Assembly: GCF_003171515.1 (NCBI RefSeq)
Contig: NC_089394.1
Coordinates: forward strand, 2,790,001 to 2,854,000
Length of the DNA: 64,000 bases
Reading direction: 5' to 3'
Source of the DNA: Pyrenophora tritici-repentis
Taxonomy: Eukaryota; Ascomycota; Dothideomycetes; Pleosporales; Pleosporaceae
Position numbers and translations under genes: made by a program. The notes below the pieces were generated by a model. That model made no database searches. It was not told the DNA's origin and was given only the letters and a program-made list of their open reading frames with translations. Positions 21,429 through 31,902 of the stretch are shown piece by piece (positions within the stretch are counted from its first letter, which is position 1; every line of letters starts with the position of its first letter).

Positions 21429-22099
21429 ATGGCAGAAATCCTCTGCGGCGTCTGCGCCACAGAGCCAAAGAAGTACAAATGCCCAACCTGCGCGCTGCCA
21501 TAGTAAGTACCCTCCACACCCACTTCCTCGAACCTCACTAACACCCATCCCCCAGCTGCTCCCTTCCCTGTTTCAAAACCCACAAACCCACACACTCCGA
21601 CCCATCCAACCCCCCACCCACCACGACCTCACCAACCCTCCCCCAACCAGCACAACCACCCACCCCAAAGCCGCGTTACCTAAAACAACGCCGAGACTTC
21701 TCCCTCCTAGCCACAAACCCCAAATTCCAATCCCTCCTAAAAACCAACCAAGCGCTTCTCCCTGCCCTCCAACGCGTCTACGCAAAAACAATACGGCCAG
21801 ATCCCGAGGACGAGCGCCGCCGGCGCATGCTCGAGAGAAACGCGTTTCGGGGAAGGGGCACAAGAGGGCGTGGGAGGGGGAGAGGTGGTGGGAGGGGAGG
21901 CTGGAATGCGCATGATGAAAGGGAGGAGCGGTGGACACCGAAGAAAGGGGATAAGGATGCGATGGGGGTGCTGAAGGAAATGAGAGGTGCACAGGCGAGT
22001 GGGGAGGAGAAGGATGCGATGGAGTTGTTTGTGGGGTTGGTGGAGGAGTTGTTTGTGCAGGGGGAGAAGAGCGAGAAGGGTGAAGGTGAGGGGGTGTGA
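21429..22099 (+). CDS. HIT-type zinc-finger protein, ZNHIT3/Hit1-like
   Basis: Two exons (21429-21502, 21556-22099) give 205 aa. After splicing the N-terminus has a complete HIT zinc finger: CGVC, CPTC, CSLPC and HKPTH supply the cysteine/histidine ligands, and the intron falls inside the finger. A Pro-rich linker, a helix (LKTNQALLPALQRVYAK) and an Arg-Gly-rich block (about 136-153) follow, then an acidic helical end. Among HIT-finger proteins, the short ZNHIT3/Hit1 type, which helps assemble box C/D snoRNPs, fits size and layout best. RG repeats suit an RNA-related role. The start lies 244 bp from the divergent COX11 start, so the promoters are shared or adjacent. Confidence 0.75.
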
Positions 22100-22492
22100 T
22101 GGTTGGTCTGTGAGAGTGGAAGATTTGATCAAGGCCATGGGCGGAATTATATGCTGCTCGATTACGACGTACCGAGTCTGTACGACCGAGGGTACTACAG
22201 CCCTGATTGAGGCCTCCAAATGAAGTCCAGAGAGCGCAGCAACAAGACGTGTGTGGACTAGATGGATGCTGAGACTCCGAACAATCCAGCTTTCTACGGT
22301 ACACAGTCCAGGCGAAGAGGCCTTGTGTATCTGCTGATACTACCAATCAAAATTTGGTCTGCAAGAGGAGGATTGTAAATAGTCACAACAAGCAACCGTT
22401 GCTAAGTATACTCTTTAGCATATAATCAATATACGCCCTAAAATACAATCTACACATATAGCCACATCGTTCACGACACCCCATCCCACTCT
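22100..22492. other. Intergenic between convergent genes
   Basis: 3' flanks of the HIT-finger gene and the aldehyde dehydrogenase gene. No other signal. Confidence 0.4.
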
Positions 22493-24400
22493 CTACTTCA
22501 TACCCATCAACCCCTTCAACCCCCTAGTCTTCCCCCTCAAATCCCCATATCCTAACCAAACAATGCCCTGTGCGAAATTCCACGCCTTCTCCCCAGCACC
22601 CGCACCATTCAACGGAATATCCATCGGCGGTGGAATCCCCGTCTTAATCCCCGCCCATGCCCACCGATCCCTCGTAATACTCTTCTGATTGCACAAACTC
22701 CTCAATCCCTCCTTGCCAGCAAAGCGACCATAGCCACTGCCCTTTGTACCGCCAAACGGCATCTGCACCATGTAGTAGACTGCAAAGTCGTTGACGGCCA
22801 CCATGCCTGCGTGAAGGGAGCGGACGACGAGCTCGAGATCGCGGTTGGAAGAGCCGAAAACGGAGGAGCCGAGGGCGTAGGACGTGCTGTTTGCGATTGT
22901 AATGGCGTCTGTAACGGATTCGGCGCGCATGAGGAGGAAGACTGGGGCGAAGAGTTCGGTTTGGGCGATTTTCATCGAGGGGGTTACGTCGGCTATGAAG
23001 GTGGGTGTGAAGTAGTGGCCCTTGGGGAAGTCAGGGTGAGCGTATTGTTTTCCTCCGACTAGAAGGCGAGCACCGTTTTTGACAGCATCCTGGATGAGAT
23101 CTTCGAGCTTGGAATAACTCGCGTCGGAGATTGAGGCGCCAATGTCGATGGGTGTGTCTGAGGAGCTGTTGAGTATAGATCCGGGGCGGAGGGCGCGTAT
23201 CTTCGGTGTGAGGTACTCGATGAGACGGTCGTAGACGTTCGGAAGCGCAATGACTCGCTCAATGCCAATGCAGTTTTGTCCTGCAGACTGGAAGGTACCT
23301 CGCATGAGGATGCTAGCGACGCGCTTGAAGTCACTGTTGGACAGGTCATCCAGCACTATTGCCGGGTCTTTACCACCCAACTCGACACATACTGGTATCA
23401 GTGCCTTCGCTGCCGATGCGCAGACATGGTGTGCTACTGGTCGCGAGCCAATGAATGTGATATGGGAGACCTCGGGGTGGGATGTAAGATGATCAGCAAC
23501 ATCAGGCCAGCAGACGACAGATTGGACGATATCGGGCGGGTGACCACATGCTTTGAGAGCCTGAGTAGCGATTGAGGCGAAGTATGAGGACGACCAAGCG
23601 GTGGCTTCGGAACCTTTGACAATGATTGCGTTACCGGCGAAGATTGAGGCTATGACGGGACTGATGAGGTTGTGAAACGGATAGCTGTATCGACGTTAGC
23701 TGAGTGATTCCGTGTTGACTGGATTCAATACTCGCTTCCAGCTCACACAAGCCGCAACTACACCAAGTGGCTCCCAAACAACCTCATTCGACTTGTACAT
23801 CATGAGGAAGTTGGTATCCCTCTTCTCCGCCTTCAAGCTCTTCTCACCATGCTTGATAGTCCATCTTAACTTTTCCACCGTAACCAAGATCTCGCCCAAG
23901 CTGGCGTCCACCATGGTCTTTCCAGAGTCCAGGCACGCAACCCTCGCAATTGCCTCTTGGTTCTCCAGGATGAACTTGAGCATAGTGCGCAGTACTTTAC
24001 GGCGCTGAAGAAAGCTTGTTTCGGCCCATTTCACTTGAGCAGCTTTCGCTTTCTCAATCGCGCGGTCAATGCCGTCGGCCGTGGAGGGGTTGACGCGCCC
24101 GAGGGCTTCGCCAGTCGCGGGGGCATAGCATTGGATGAGGTGGGATCCAGAAACCTATCCAAGTCAGCGGCTATCATCACCATTCAGATTAGGAATGCTG
24201 TATACCTTCAATCCAGGATTCTCAAGCACCTCACCCTTCCATCCCTTCTCGGCTTGCTCAGGCGTCTCGACAACATACTTGACAGGCTCTTCAGGGTCTG
24301 CACGGCAAGTAAACCAAATCAAAGAAAGAGCGGCTATCCAAAGCGTGCCATACAACGCAACATTGAAGTCGTTGTCGGCGCTCGCAGTAATACGATCCAT
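22493..24400 (-). CDS. Membrane-anchored aldehyde dehydrogenase, MSC7-like
   Basis: NAD(P)-dependent aldehyde dehydrogenase of 601 aa in three exons (24400-24206, 24154-23736, 23684-22493). A hydrophobic segment (about residues 15-33, VALYGTLWIAALSLIWF) anchors the N-terminus, as in yeast Msc7. Catalytic features are SWNYPFHN at the splice junction, FIGSRPV of the cofactor fold, the general base in ELGGKDP, and the nucleophile in SAGQNCIGIERV. The second intron starts with GC, not GT (AA|GCGAGT); only this donor restores WNYPFHN. The ATG at 24400 was taken, not an in-frame TTG further upstream. The in vivo aldehyde is unknown. Confidence 0.88.
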
Positions 24401-24889
24401 GTTGCTAATGGGCGCTGGCCAGGCCACATCTCGCGTGTCTCCCAAGACTTTCCCGTAACACCCTAGTCCCTGAATGCGTGGTCATCTGAACCCTAGCTAC
24501 AAGCGTTGCGGGAGCGAATCACCACACCTCTCAACTCGACCAAATTCCATCTTCAACTCGGTCAAACATGGCCGAGCGAATGGAAACTACGAATTTGCTA
24601 GTTTTCAGCCTCTCTGTTAGGCAATGTACGAAATGTGTTGATTGTAGTGGAACAAGTCCCGTAGCCACTCAGACGTCGCCTGGGTTCAACATTGGTCAAG
24701 ATGCATCCCTCGTGACTGACGCATGAGTCGCGGCTTGACTTCACTGTAGATGGATATACGAGAATTAATCACGATGCGGACTCTTACTTCACGGGTGTCT
24801 GAGTGTGGGTGTTGGGTATTTTAATTGTATTGTCTATCGTAAAGGCTAAATAAAATCGTTCATTCATCATGATCCCCACCTATACACAC
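24401..24889. other. Intergenic, 0.49 kb
   Basis: Promoter of the aldehyde dehydrogenase gene and 3' flank of the SDR gene. Nothing else seen. Confidence 0.4.
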
Positions 24890-26007
24890 TTATTGTGCGT
24901 TGTTCTTGGGTGGTTCAGTAGGTGGTCCATCAGGAGTGGTGTAACATCTGGTCATGCCACCATCGATAACGAAGTCGGTACCATTGACAAAGCTGCTCTC
25001 ATCGCTGGCAAGGAAGAGGACACCCTGAGCCTGCTCGACGGCCTCGCCGAATCGACCGGTTGGGAAATGGACTTCGCGACGGTGGCGCTTAGCTTGGTCA
25101 TCGCCAAGCCAATCTTGCAACAAAGGAGTGCTGTCGTTGTTAGTATCTACAGTGAAGACGACATTCATCCATGGACATACTTCAGTGGTGCCGGGCATAG
25201 CGCGTTGAACCTGAAACCCTCACGTGCGTGGACCATGGCCAGCTCTCTTGTCATCGCAAGTACAGCGCCCTTGCTGGCTGTGTATGCGAGCTGCGGTGTT
25301 GCACTACCCACTAGTGCAACCACACTTGCTGTGTTGATGACACTCGTCTTCTTCTTTCCGTTCTTCCTGAAGCTGTTGACGGCGTGTTTGCAACCAAACC
25401 ATACACCTTTTACGTTGATGGCTTGAGTCAAGTCCCAGATCTTCTCTGGTGTGTTGACAGCGTCGTCGTCGTCTGCGTGCATGATGCCTGCGTTGTTGAA
25501 CAAGACATCAAGACCGCCCCATGAATCCACATGCTCGACCATAGCCTTGACATCAGCCTCCTTGGAGACATCGGTAATCTTGGTCTCGACCTTTTTAGCC
25601 TCCGGCACTACCTCTTTCAGCTTGGCCGCAGCCTTCTCCAGTGCTGGACCGGAGATATCGGAAAGGAGGACATTGGCGCCTTCCCGAGCAAACAGAATGG
25701 CAGTCTCGAGACCAATTCCACTGTACAAAGTCAGTAAGCAGCTACGTCATGTGCCGTGAATCTGTGTACGGTGTATCTCCGCATATGGGAACAAAGATGA
25801 CAGCATTGAGACCCAAAACCAACGCCGAGAGAACAAAGGAAGATTCTGCAGACTATGCCAACTCGAAGATAGCAATAGCACCATTTCTTAAGAAAGAAAT
25901 CTATTGTATATGAAAACGATGGTAGGGAACGTGATAGAGTATAGGCAGGTCCGTGCTTACCCAGCGCCTCCAGTGATGATGCAGTTCTTGCCTTCAAGAC
26001 GGCCCAT
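24890..26007 (-). CDS. Short-chain dehydrogenase/reductase (classical SDR)
   Basis: NAD(P)-dependent oxidoreductase, 275 aa in three exons (26007-25961, 25720-25181, 25130-24890). Splicing of the 47-nt first exon creates the cofactor motif TGGAGGIG. NNAG follows, then the catalytic serine region (NTASVVALVGS) and YTASK with the catalytic Tyr and Lys, and a C-terminal ASDESSFVNGTDFVIDGG segment typical of classical SDRs. The first intron is about 240 nt, long for this genome; the second is about 50 nt. An FabG/alcohol dehydrogenase-type role is likely; the substrate is not predictable. Confidence 0.87.
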
Positions 26008-26945
26008 GTTGATTGTCTGGTCTCGGTATTGTTCAGGTGAAGTTGCAAAGTTGTAAAGTTGTAAAGCAGATGCTGCAAAGGGGTCAATGGAAAAGCAGCG
26101 CAAGACAAAGTTTTGTATAGCCTGGTGAAGGTATGACTAATAATTTACTAGAGAAAGCGTCATAAGAACAGCGGGCGGCCGTGTCAACGGGGAAGGTTTG
26201 CCAAACCGTAAACGGGGCTTCGAATGCGACTCCACTCACCCTTAAATCGGACTTTTGAGTGCGAACCGGCGTATGAGAGAACGTGGCCGGGCTTGAGAGT
26301 GCGAAAAGAAGGGAGAATGGGACGGGTAGTCTCGGACAGAGTAGGTCATTCAGACAATCAAGGGTGCCGAAATCGGCCCATTGCATTGATAGACCATGAT
26401 AAGGGCACAATCGCGTTGGCCGCTGCCCCCTCTGGACCCGTGACTGAAATCAAGCGGTGGGCGTGCCGAGTACACGATAGCAGCAAAGGGTTGCACGCGA
26501 CACGCAGGCTTGAAACGCCCGTTATGAGTGAACAGGGTATGATATTACCCCACCATGAGGGGTGGCGCAAGGCTTAGTGGGTGAGGTTGGCGCATCTTCA
26601 CGGCTGTCGCGTAGGGAGTTTATCGGAGGGCTATCTTGTCGCTTTGGGGCTGCACAAGGTGTCGCGTAAGAGAAGATAGCAGCCTTACGAAACTTGTAAT
26701 ATATAGCCTGGCCGCGCATGCACGTCGTTTGCTATGATGTCGTTACTTGCATCCCAGCCCGTACCCCATCACCCCTCATTGGTCCGAGCTCTATCGCATC
26801 CAACCGTCTTCAGCCAGCTCTCCTCCACCCGTCGGAAACTTGATTGCGCTGTGGATCGTGTCTTTTTTTCACGACGCATCTGACAGTTTAACTTCGTCCT
26901 CCTAACAAGCTTCCATAGCCTACGCTCTTTCCAATCATACAAACC
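26008..26945. other. Divergent promoter region, SDR and glutamine synthetase-like genes
   Basis: Contains promoters for both flanking genes. Frames of 60-120 codons are open but show no protein-like features. CT-rich stretches precede the plus-strand start at 26946. Confidence 0.4.
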
Positions 26946-28526
26946 ATGTCCGACTTCGACCCCTCCACTTTGACCGCCGAGCAACTACCTGAGCTCCTCA
27001 AAGATGACCTCGCAGTCAAAGTCGCAGGCATAGACGTCGATGGCATCTTGCGCGGGAAGCTTATGGCGAAGAAGAAGTTCCTTAGCATAGCGAATGAAGG
27101 CTTTGGCTTCTGCAGCGTCATCTTTGGCTGGGATATGCATGATCAGACATATTTCAAGGAACTGGCCATATCGAACAAGGAGAACGGATATCGCGACTTG
27201 ATTGCTGTACCAGATCTGTCGTCATACAGGAGGATACCATGGGAAAACAATGTGCCATTCTTCCTCATCAGTTTCCACGATCCCGACACAAAGTCCACCC
27301 TCAGCGCATGCCCGAGGAGTCTCTTGAAACGCGCCGTGGACAAGTTGAAGGACAATGGCTACGGTGCCATGGCCGGAGGTGAGTTTGGTGCTATTGGAAG
27401 AGCATGTACTGCTGTCCATGAAGCTGATGTGTCATTACAGCTGAATACGAGTTCTACCAATTCCGCGCGCCCCAGAGCCATGATGGATCTGAGAGAAACA
27501 CTTCGAGCACCGCTGCCTTCTTGCGCGACAACGCTGTAACCTCGCTACCAAGTCTCACAGAGGGCATGTTCGGATACAGTATCACGCGACCCGTCCACAA
27601 CCAAGAATACTATTATGGTATCTTTGACACATGCGCAAAGTTCAGGTGTGGAATTGAAGGATGGCATACCGAATCTGGGCCCGGTGTCTTTGAGGCCGTA
27701 AGCTCCCACACTATTCTGGCAGTAAATATGACGAGACTGACATACGTGACAGGCCCTCGAATTTGGTGAGATCCAACAGATGGCGGACAGGGCGTCCCTT
27801 TTCAAGCTCGTGGTCAAGTCTCTCGGATCCAAATTCGGCATAACACCATGCTTCATGGCGAAACCGCGCGAAGGTCTTCCCGGAAACAGTGGCCACATGC
27901 ACGTATCCATCGTAGACAAGGAGGGCAAGAACCTGTTTGCCCGCGGCGAAGAGGACAAGAACGCCCTATACTCAGATATCCGATACCTATCAGACTTGGG
28001 AAGGCATTTCCTAGCAGGCTTGATCGACGGTCTTCCGGATATCATGCCCATTCTGGCGCCAAACGTCAACAGCTACAAGCGTTTGGTAGAGAACTTCTGG
28101 GCACCAGTCACAGTATCATGGGGCCTTGAGCATCGCGCAGCATCCATCCGTCTGATTGCGCCACCTACCGCATCCCCCAAGGCAACGCGCTTCGAAGTGC
28201 GCGTCCCTGGCGCCGATACAAACCCACACTTTGTGCTCGCAGCTATTCTAGCTCTCGGCTGGCGAGGAATTGAGAAGAAGATGGAGATAGGCATTCCGCC
28301 GCTAGGCAAGGGCGAGGATGTCGGTAGTACAGCAGACAAGGGCGAGCGGCTAGCGAAGAGCTTGAAAGAAGCGACAGAGCGCTTTATGCGCAAAGAGAGC
28401 ATAGCAAGAGAAGTCTTTGGTGATGAATTCGTCGACCACTTTGGCGGCTCAAGACAGCACGAGATCCGTCTCTGGGACGAGGCGGTTACGGACTGGGAGG
28501 TTAGACGGTACATTGAGACTGTCTAG
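26946..28526 (+). CDS. Glutamine synthetase-like protein (prokaryote-type GlnA / FluG C-domain / lengsin group)
   Basis: Three exons (26946-27378, 27441-27697, 27753-28526) give 487 aa. The protein follows the bacterial-type GS layout, not that of the eukaryotic type II enzyme: an N-terminal beta-grasp (AGIDVDGILRGK), then the catalytic barrel with EYEFYQFRAP, WHTESGPGVFE (metal-binding glutamates), GNSGHMHVS (HMHVS, the His near glutamate), NSYKRL and RLIAPP (ammonia/ATP side). In fungi, proteins of this kind form stand-alone relatives of the FluG C-terminal domain; some act as gamma-glutamyl-amine ligases. The amidohydrolase half of FluG is absent. Activity toward ammonia versus amines cannot be told from sequence alone. 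Confidence 0.87.
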
Positions 28527-29040
28527 GTAGATACGGTTCAGAGTTTAGTAACAGCGAGTGGTGGATATTTTCCTACTTTACTGTCTCTCATATCACTCGA
28601 GTTATGATACCAAGTATTTCCTTCGATAATTGCGTTTTCTGTCTATGTGATGTACGATGGCTCTTTGTCATTGTGAGTGTTGGCCCTCGAATAACGAAAG
28701 AAGCCATTGAATCGTTTTAGCCTTATCTTCTCTCCCAAGAGGACGGTGAGGACACGCCCAATCACAGAGCATCGTCTTCGTCATCAAACGATCCCCAGAA
28801 TGCTTCCATAGGTTGTCCTCATGATGGAATCGATATCCGAAGACTGAAGTCTCCTGATTCCGATATGTCGACGAGAAAAGAACCTAATGTGCCGGGAATT
28901 GCCAGAACTGATTTCCTACTACGAAATATTGTAATGTCTCAAGGAACAAACCCAGCTTGTCCGGAAAATCATACAGTCCCACCAAGGGTATTCGCATATA
29001 TATAATGAATAATAGGGCTCAGGGGGGCCATGATCAATCT
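28527..29040. other. Intergenic between convergent genes, 0.5 kb
   Basis: 3' flanks of the glutamine synthetase-like gene and Rpr2 gene. No gene or RNA signal recognised. Confidence 0.4.
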
Positions 29041-29580
29041 TCACTCAGACCCTGTAGGTACTGTCGTGACTGAACATAGGTCTTCCTCTGATGCGGTAAT
29101 CGACGTGGTAGCAACAGGAACAGTCCTCCTCTTAGCCTTCTTTAGCTGTCTCTTAGCATCCACCGGAAATCTCTTCTTGCCGCCACAAAGATTGCATGTA
29201 ACAACGAGTACATCTGCCCAAGGCTTCTTGCCGCCTTTGCTGAGATTTTCGATGACTTGAGTCGCAGTACGCCCAGGGATAAGAACAGCGTTACAGCTTT
29301 TGCACATGGAGCGCTTCAAGTCAACAGCAAGCCGCAGCTGGCCTTTTCGTGACACCTGTTGGATATCTGACCCGAGCTCTAGCGCAAGTGGTGATTGTCT
29401 CTGAGTTTTGGCCGTATCATGAGAATCAGTTTGTTCGTCTAGGGCAACACCAGTCGTGATTGTGTCTTGTATCGTGGTTTGCAAAGTGAGATACGTGGCT
29501 GCCTGATAGAGGTAGCTCAAACGAACATGCAGATGCTTGTTTGGGACGCCCTTGGACTTTGGCGGTTTGACTTTGCTCAT
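29041..29580 (-). CDS. RNase P subunit Rpr2/Rpp21 family protein
   Basis: Single exon, 179 aa. The protein starts basic and helical (LHVRLSYLYQAATYLTLQ), has a variable acidic middle, and then a zinc ribbon made of CKSC and CNLC about 36 residues apart. KRSMCKSCNAVLIPGRT and LVVTCNLCGGKKRFP are the hallmark of the Rpr2/Rpp21/Snm1 family. Members bind the RNA of RNase P (tRNA 5' maturation) or RNase MRP (rRNA processing). I cannot separate Rpr2 from Snm1 by eye. The ATG at 29580 is the first in frame. Confidence 0.82.
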   Translation of the reverse strand: MSKVKPPKSKGVPNKHLHVRLSYLYQAATYLTLQTTIQDTITTGVALDEQTDSHDTAKTQRQSPLALELGSDIQQVSRKGQLRLAVDLKRSMCKSCNAVLIPGRTATQVIENLSKGGKKPWADVLVVTCNLCGGKKRFPVDAKRQLKKAKRRTVPVATTSITASEEDLCSVTTVPTGSE

Positions 29581-30082
29581 GATGTCGTGCTTGCTCTTTT
29601 AGCAAAAATATAGCAGCGTTGAATTGTGAGCAGGAATGCGAGGAGATGAGTAATATAATCGCCCGTTTTCAGTGTATATGCACGCCCATGTGCGCCTAGC
29701 CCTGGCGTTCCAGTGTCAGACAATGGGAGACATGTGGGGAGATGTCGCGGCGCTGCTCCGACCCATTAGTTGTGAATCATAGGTGCCGTTTGCGGTCTAG
29801 CGCGACGCCCAGCCGGATGGCCCGAGCTTGGTAAACCTCGACATCACCAGCTTGCGACCGCTCTTCTACCGCTGTCACTCACCTTCGCCGCTTTATTCGC
29901 CTTTGACCTCACGTGCACGCGAGGACACAAAGCAATACTGATACCCTCTTTGTAGCCTTCTCTAGCATAATCTCGCGCGTCCCCGCGACTCTACTACTTC
30001 GCTTCATCTCGCAGCCTTGCTTGCGACACGCGCAACTACCATTGCAAAGCCCACCAAGGTCAAATCGATCACCAACTTCACC
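29581..30082. other. Divergent promoter, Rpr2-like and SUB2
   Basis: About 0.5 kb between divergent starts, both encoding RNA-processing factors. No specific motif assigned. Confidence 0.4.
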
Positions 30083-31902
30083 ATGTCTCACGAGGAAGAC
30101 CTCATCGACTACTCCGACGAGGAGATCCAGCCCACCGAGATACCTTCCAACGGCGCCGCAGGTGCGACCAAGGCCGACCTCACCGCTGGTGAAGCTGCAG
30201 GCGACAAGAAGGGCAGCTATGTCGGCATCCACTCCACCGGTTTCCGCGACTTCCTGCTCAAAGACGAGCTCGTCCGAGCGATCACGGATTGTGGCTTCGA
30301 ACATCCTTCCGAGGGTTAGTTAATTATTTCCCCTCAGCCTTATCCACCTATAAGCGTCCGTCCATCTACGATACGAGCGGTGTCTATCAAGCGGCTATGG
30401 TCTGTCTATATACGAGCGAAGTGGCGAGGGACCCAGTGCCTTCCGCCACATACGAGCCTTGGAGCGCACCGCATCTAATTGCGGGCGCACCAGTAATTGC
30501 ATCAAGAGGCCTAGTGGCACCAGGCGGCGCAACAACTCACTTTGGGTTGAGGACATGCATGCATAAGAGGAGGCGCTCATGGGAGAATGCGGGGGATAGA
30601 CAGACTAGCACGCGCGCTAGAAGGGAATTTGGCTACACCAGATGGACGGACGCTTCGCTCCCCACGCTTCGTTTCGACCACTTTCAAGACCCATTCTGAC
30701 ATACATTGTGCCCTACAGTCCAACAAGTTACCATCCCCCAGGCCATCCTAGGAAACGATGTCCTCTGCCAGGCCAAGTCCGGTCTCGGAAAGACAGCCGT
30801 CTTCGTGCTCGCTACTCTCCAGCAGATGGACGAGAAGCCAGAGGCCGGTGCTGCAACCATCCTAGTCATGTGCCACACTCGCGAGTTGGCCTACCAGATT
30901 CGCAACGAGTACAACCGCTTCGCCAAGTTCCTGCCCGAGGTTAGGGTCGGCGTGTTCTACGGAGGTACACCCGTTCAAAAGGACATTGAGCTCCTCAGCA
31001 ACAAGGACAGCCACCCGCACATTATTGTCGGAACGCCCGGTCGTATCAACGCTCTCGTCCGCGACAGGCATCTTCGCCTTGCCAACCTCAAGCACTTTGT
31101 CCTCGACGAGTGTGACAAGATGCTCGACCAGCCAGGTAAGTGCCTCTCTTCAATGCGATCCACACCGCGCTGACTCATTTCAGACATGCGCAACGACGTC
31201 CAGGCCATCTTCCGCGCCACTCCCCAGCACAAGCAGGTCATGATGTTCTCAGCCACCCTTAACAAGGATGTCCGAGTCGTCTGCAAGAAGTTCATGCAGA
31301 ACCCGCTCGAGATCTACGTCGACGATGAGAAGAAACTCACACTCCACGGTCTGCAGCAGTACTACATGAAGCTTGACGAGAAGGAGAAGAACCGTAAGCT
31401 CAACGACCTTCTCGACAGCCTGGAGTTCAACCAAGTCATCATCTTCGTCCGTTCGACTCTCCGCTGCTCGGAGCTTGACAAGCTTCTTCGCGAGTGCAAC
31501 TTCCCTAGCACTGCGGTCCACTCTGGTATCAGCCAAGAAGAGCGGTATGTATAGGTATCATTATCATTGCTTGATCGGTGCTAATCAATTCCCAGAATCA
31601 AGCGCTACAAGGAGTTCAAGGAGTTCCAGACCCGTATCTGTGTCTCCACTGACATCTTCGGTCGTGGTATCGATGTCGAGCGTATCAACGTCGCCATCAA
31701 CTATGACATGCCCGACAAGGCTGATGCCTACCTTCACCGTGTCGGTCGTGCCGGTCGTTTCGGAACCAAGGGACTTAGTATCTCCTTTGTGAGCAGCCCA
31801 GATGACGAGGCCGTTCTCAAGTCAATTGAGGAGCGTTTCCAAGTCGAGCTTCCCGAGTTCCCCGAAAACGGCATCGAATCGGCCACATACATGGACAACT
31901 AG
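30083..31902 (+). CDS. SUB2: ATP-dependent RNA helicase SUB2/UAP56 (splicing and mRNA export)
   Basis: DEAD-box family helicase that acts in spliceosome assembly and in the TREX mRNA-export complex. Four exons (30083-30314, 30719-31135, 31184-31544, 31596-31902) give 438 aa, the usual length. Motifs in order: GFEHPSEVQQ (Q motif), AKSGLGKT (Walker A), [16 protein letters not shown] (the DECD box that marks SUB2), [28 protein letters not shown]. The acidic N-terminus ([11 protein letters not shown]) is also typical. The first intron is 404 nt, several times longer than any other in the gene; the others are 48-51 nt. Confidence 0.95.
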
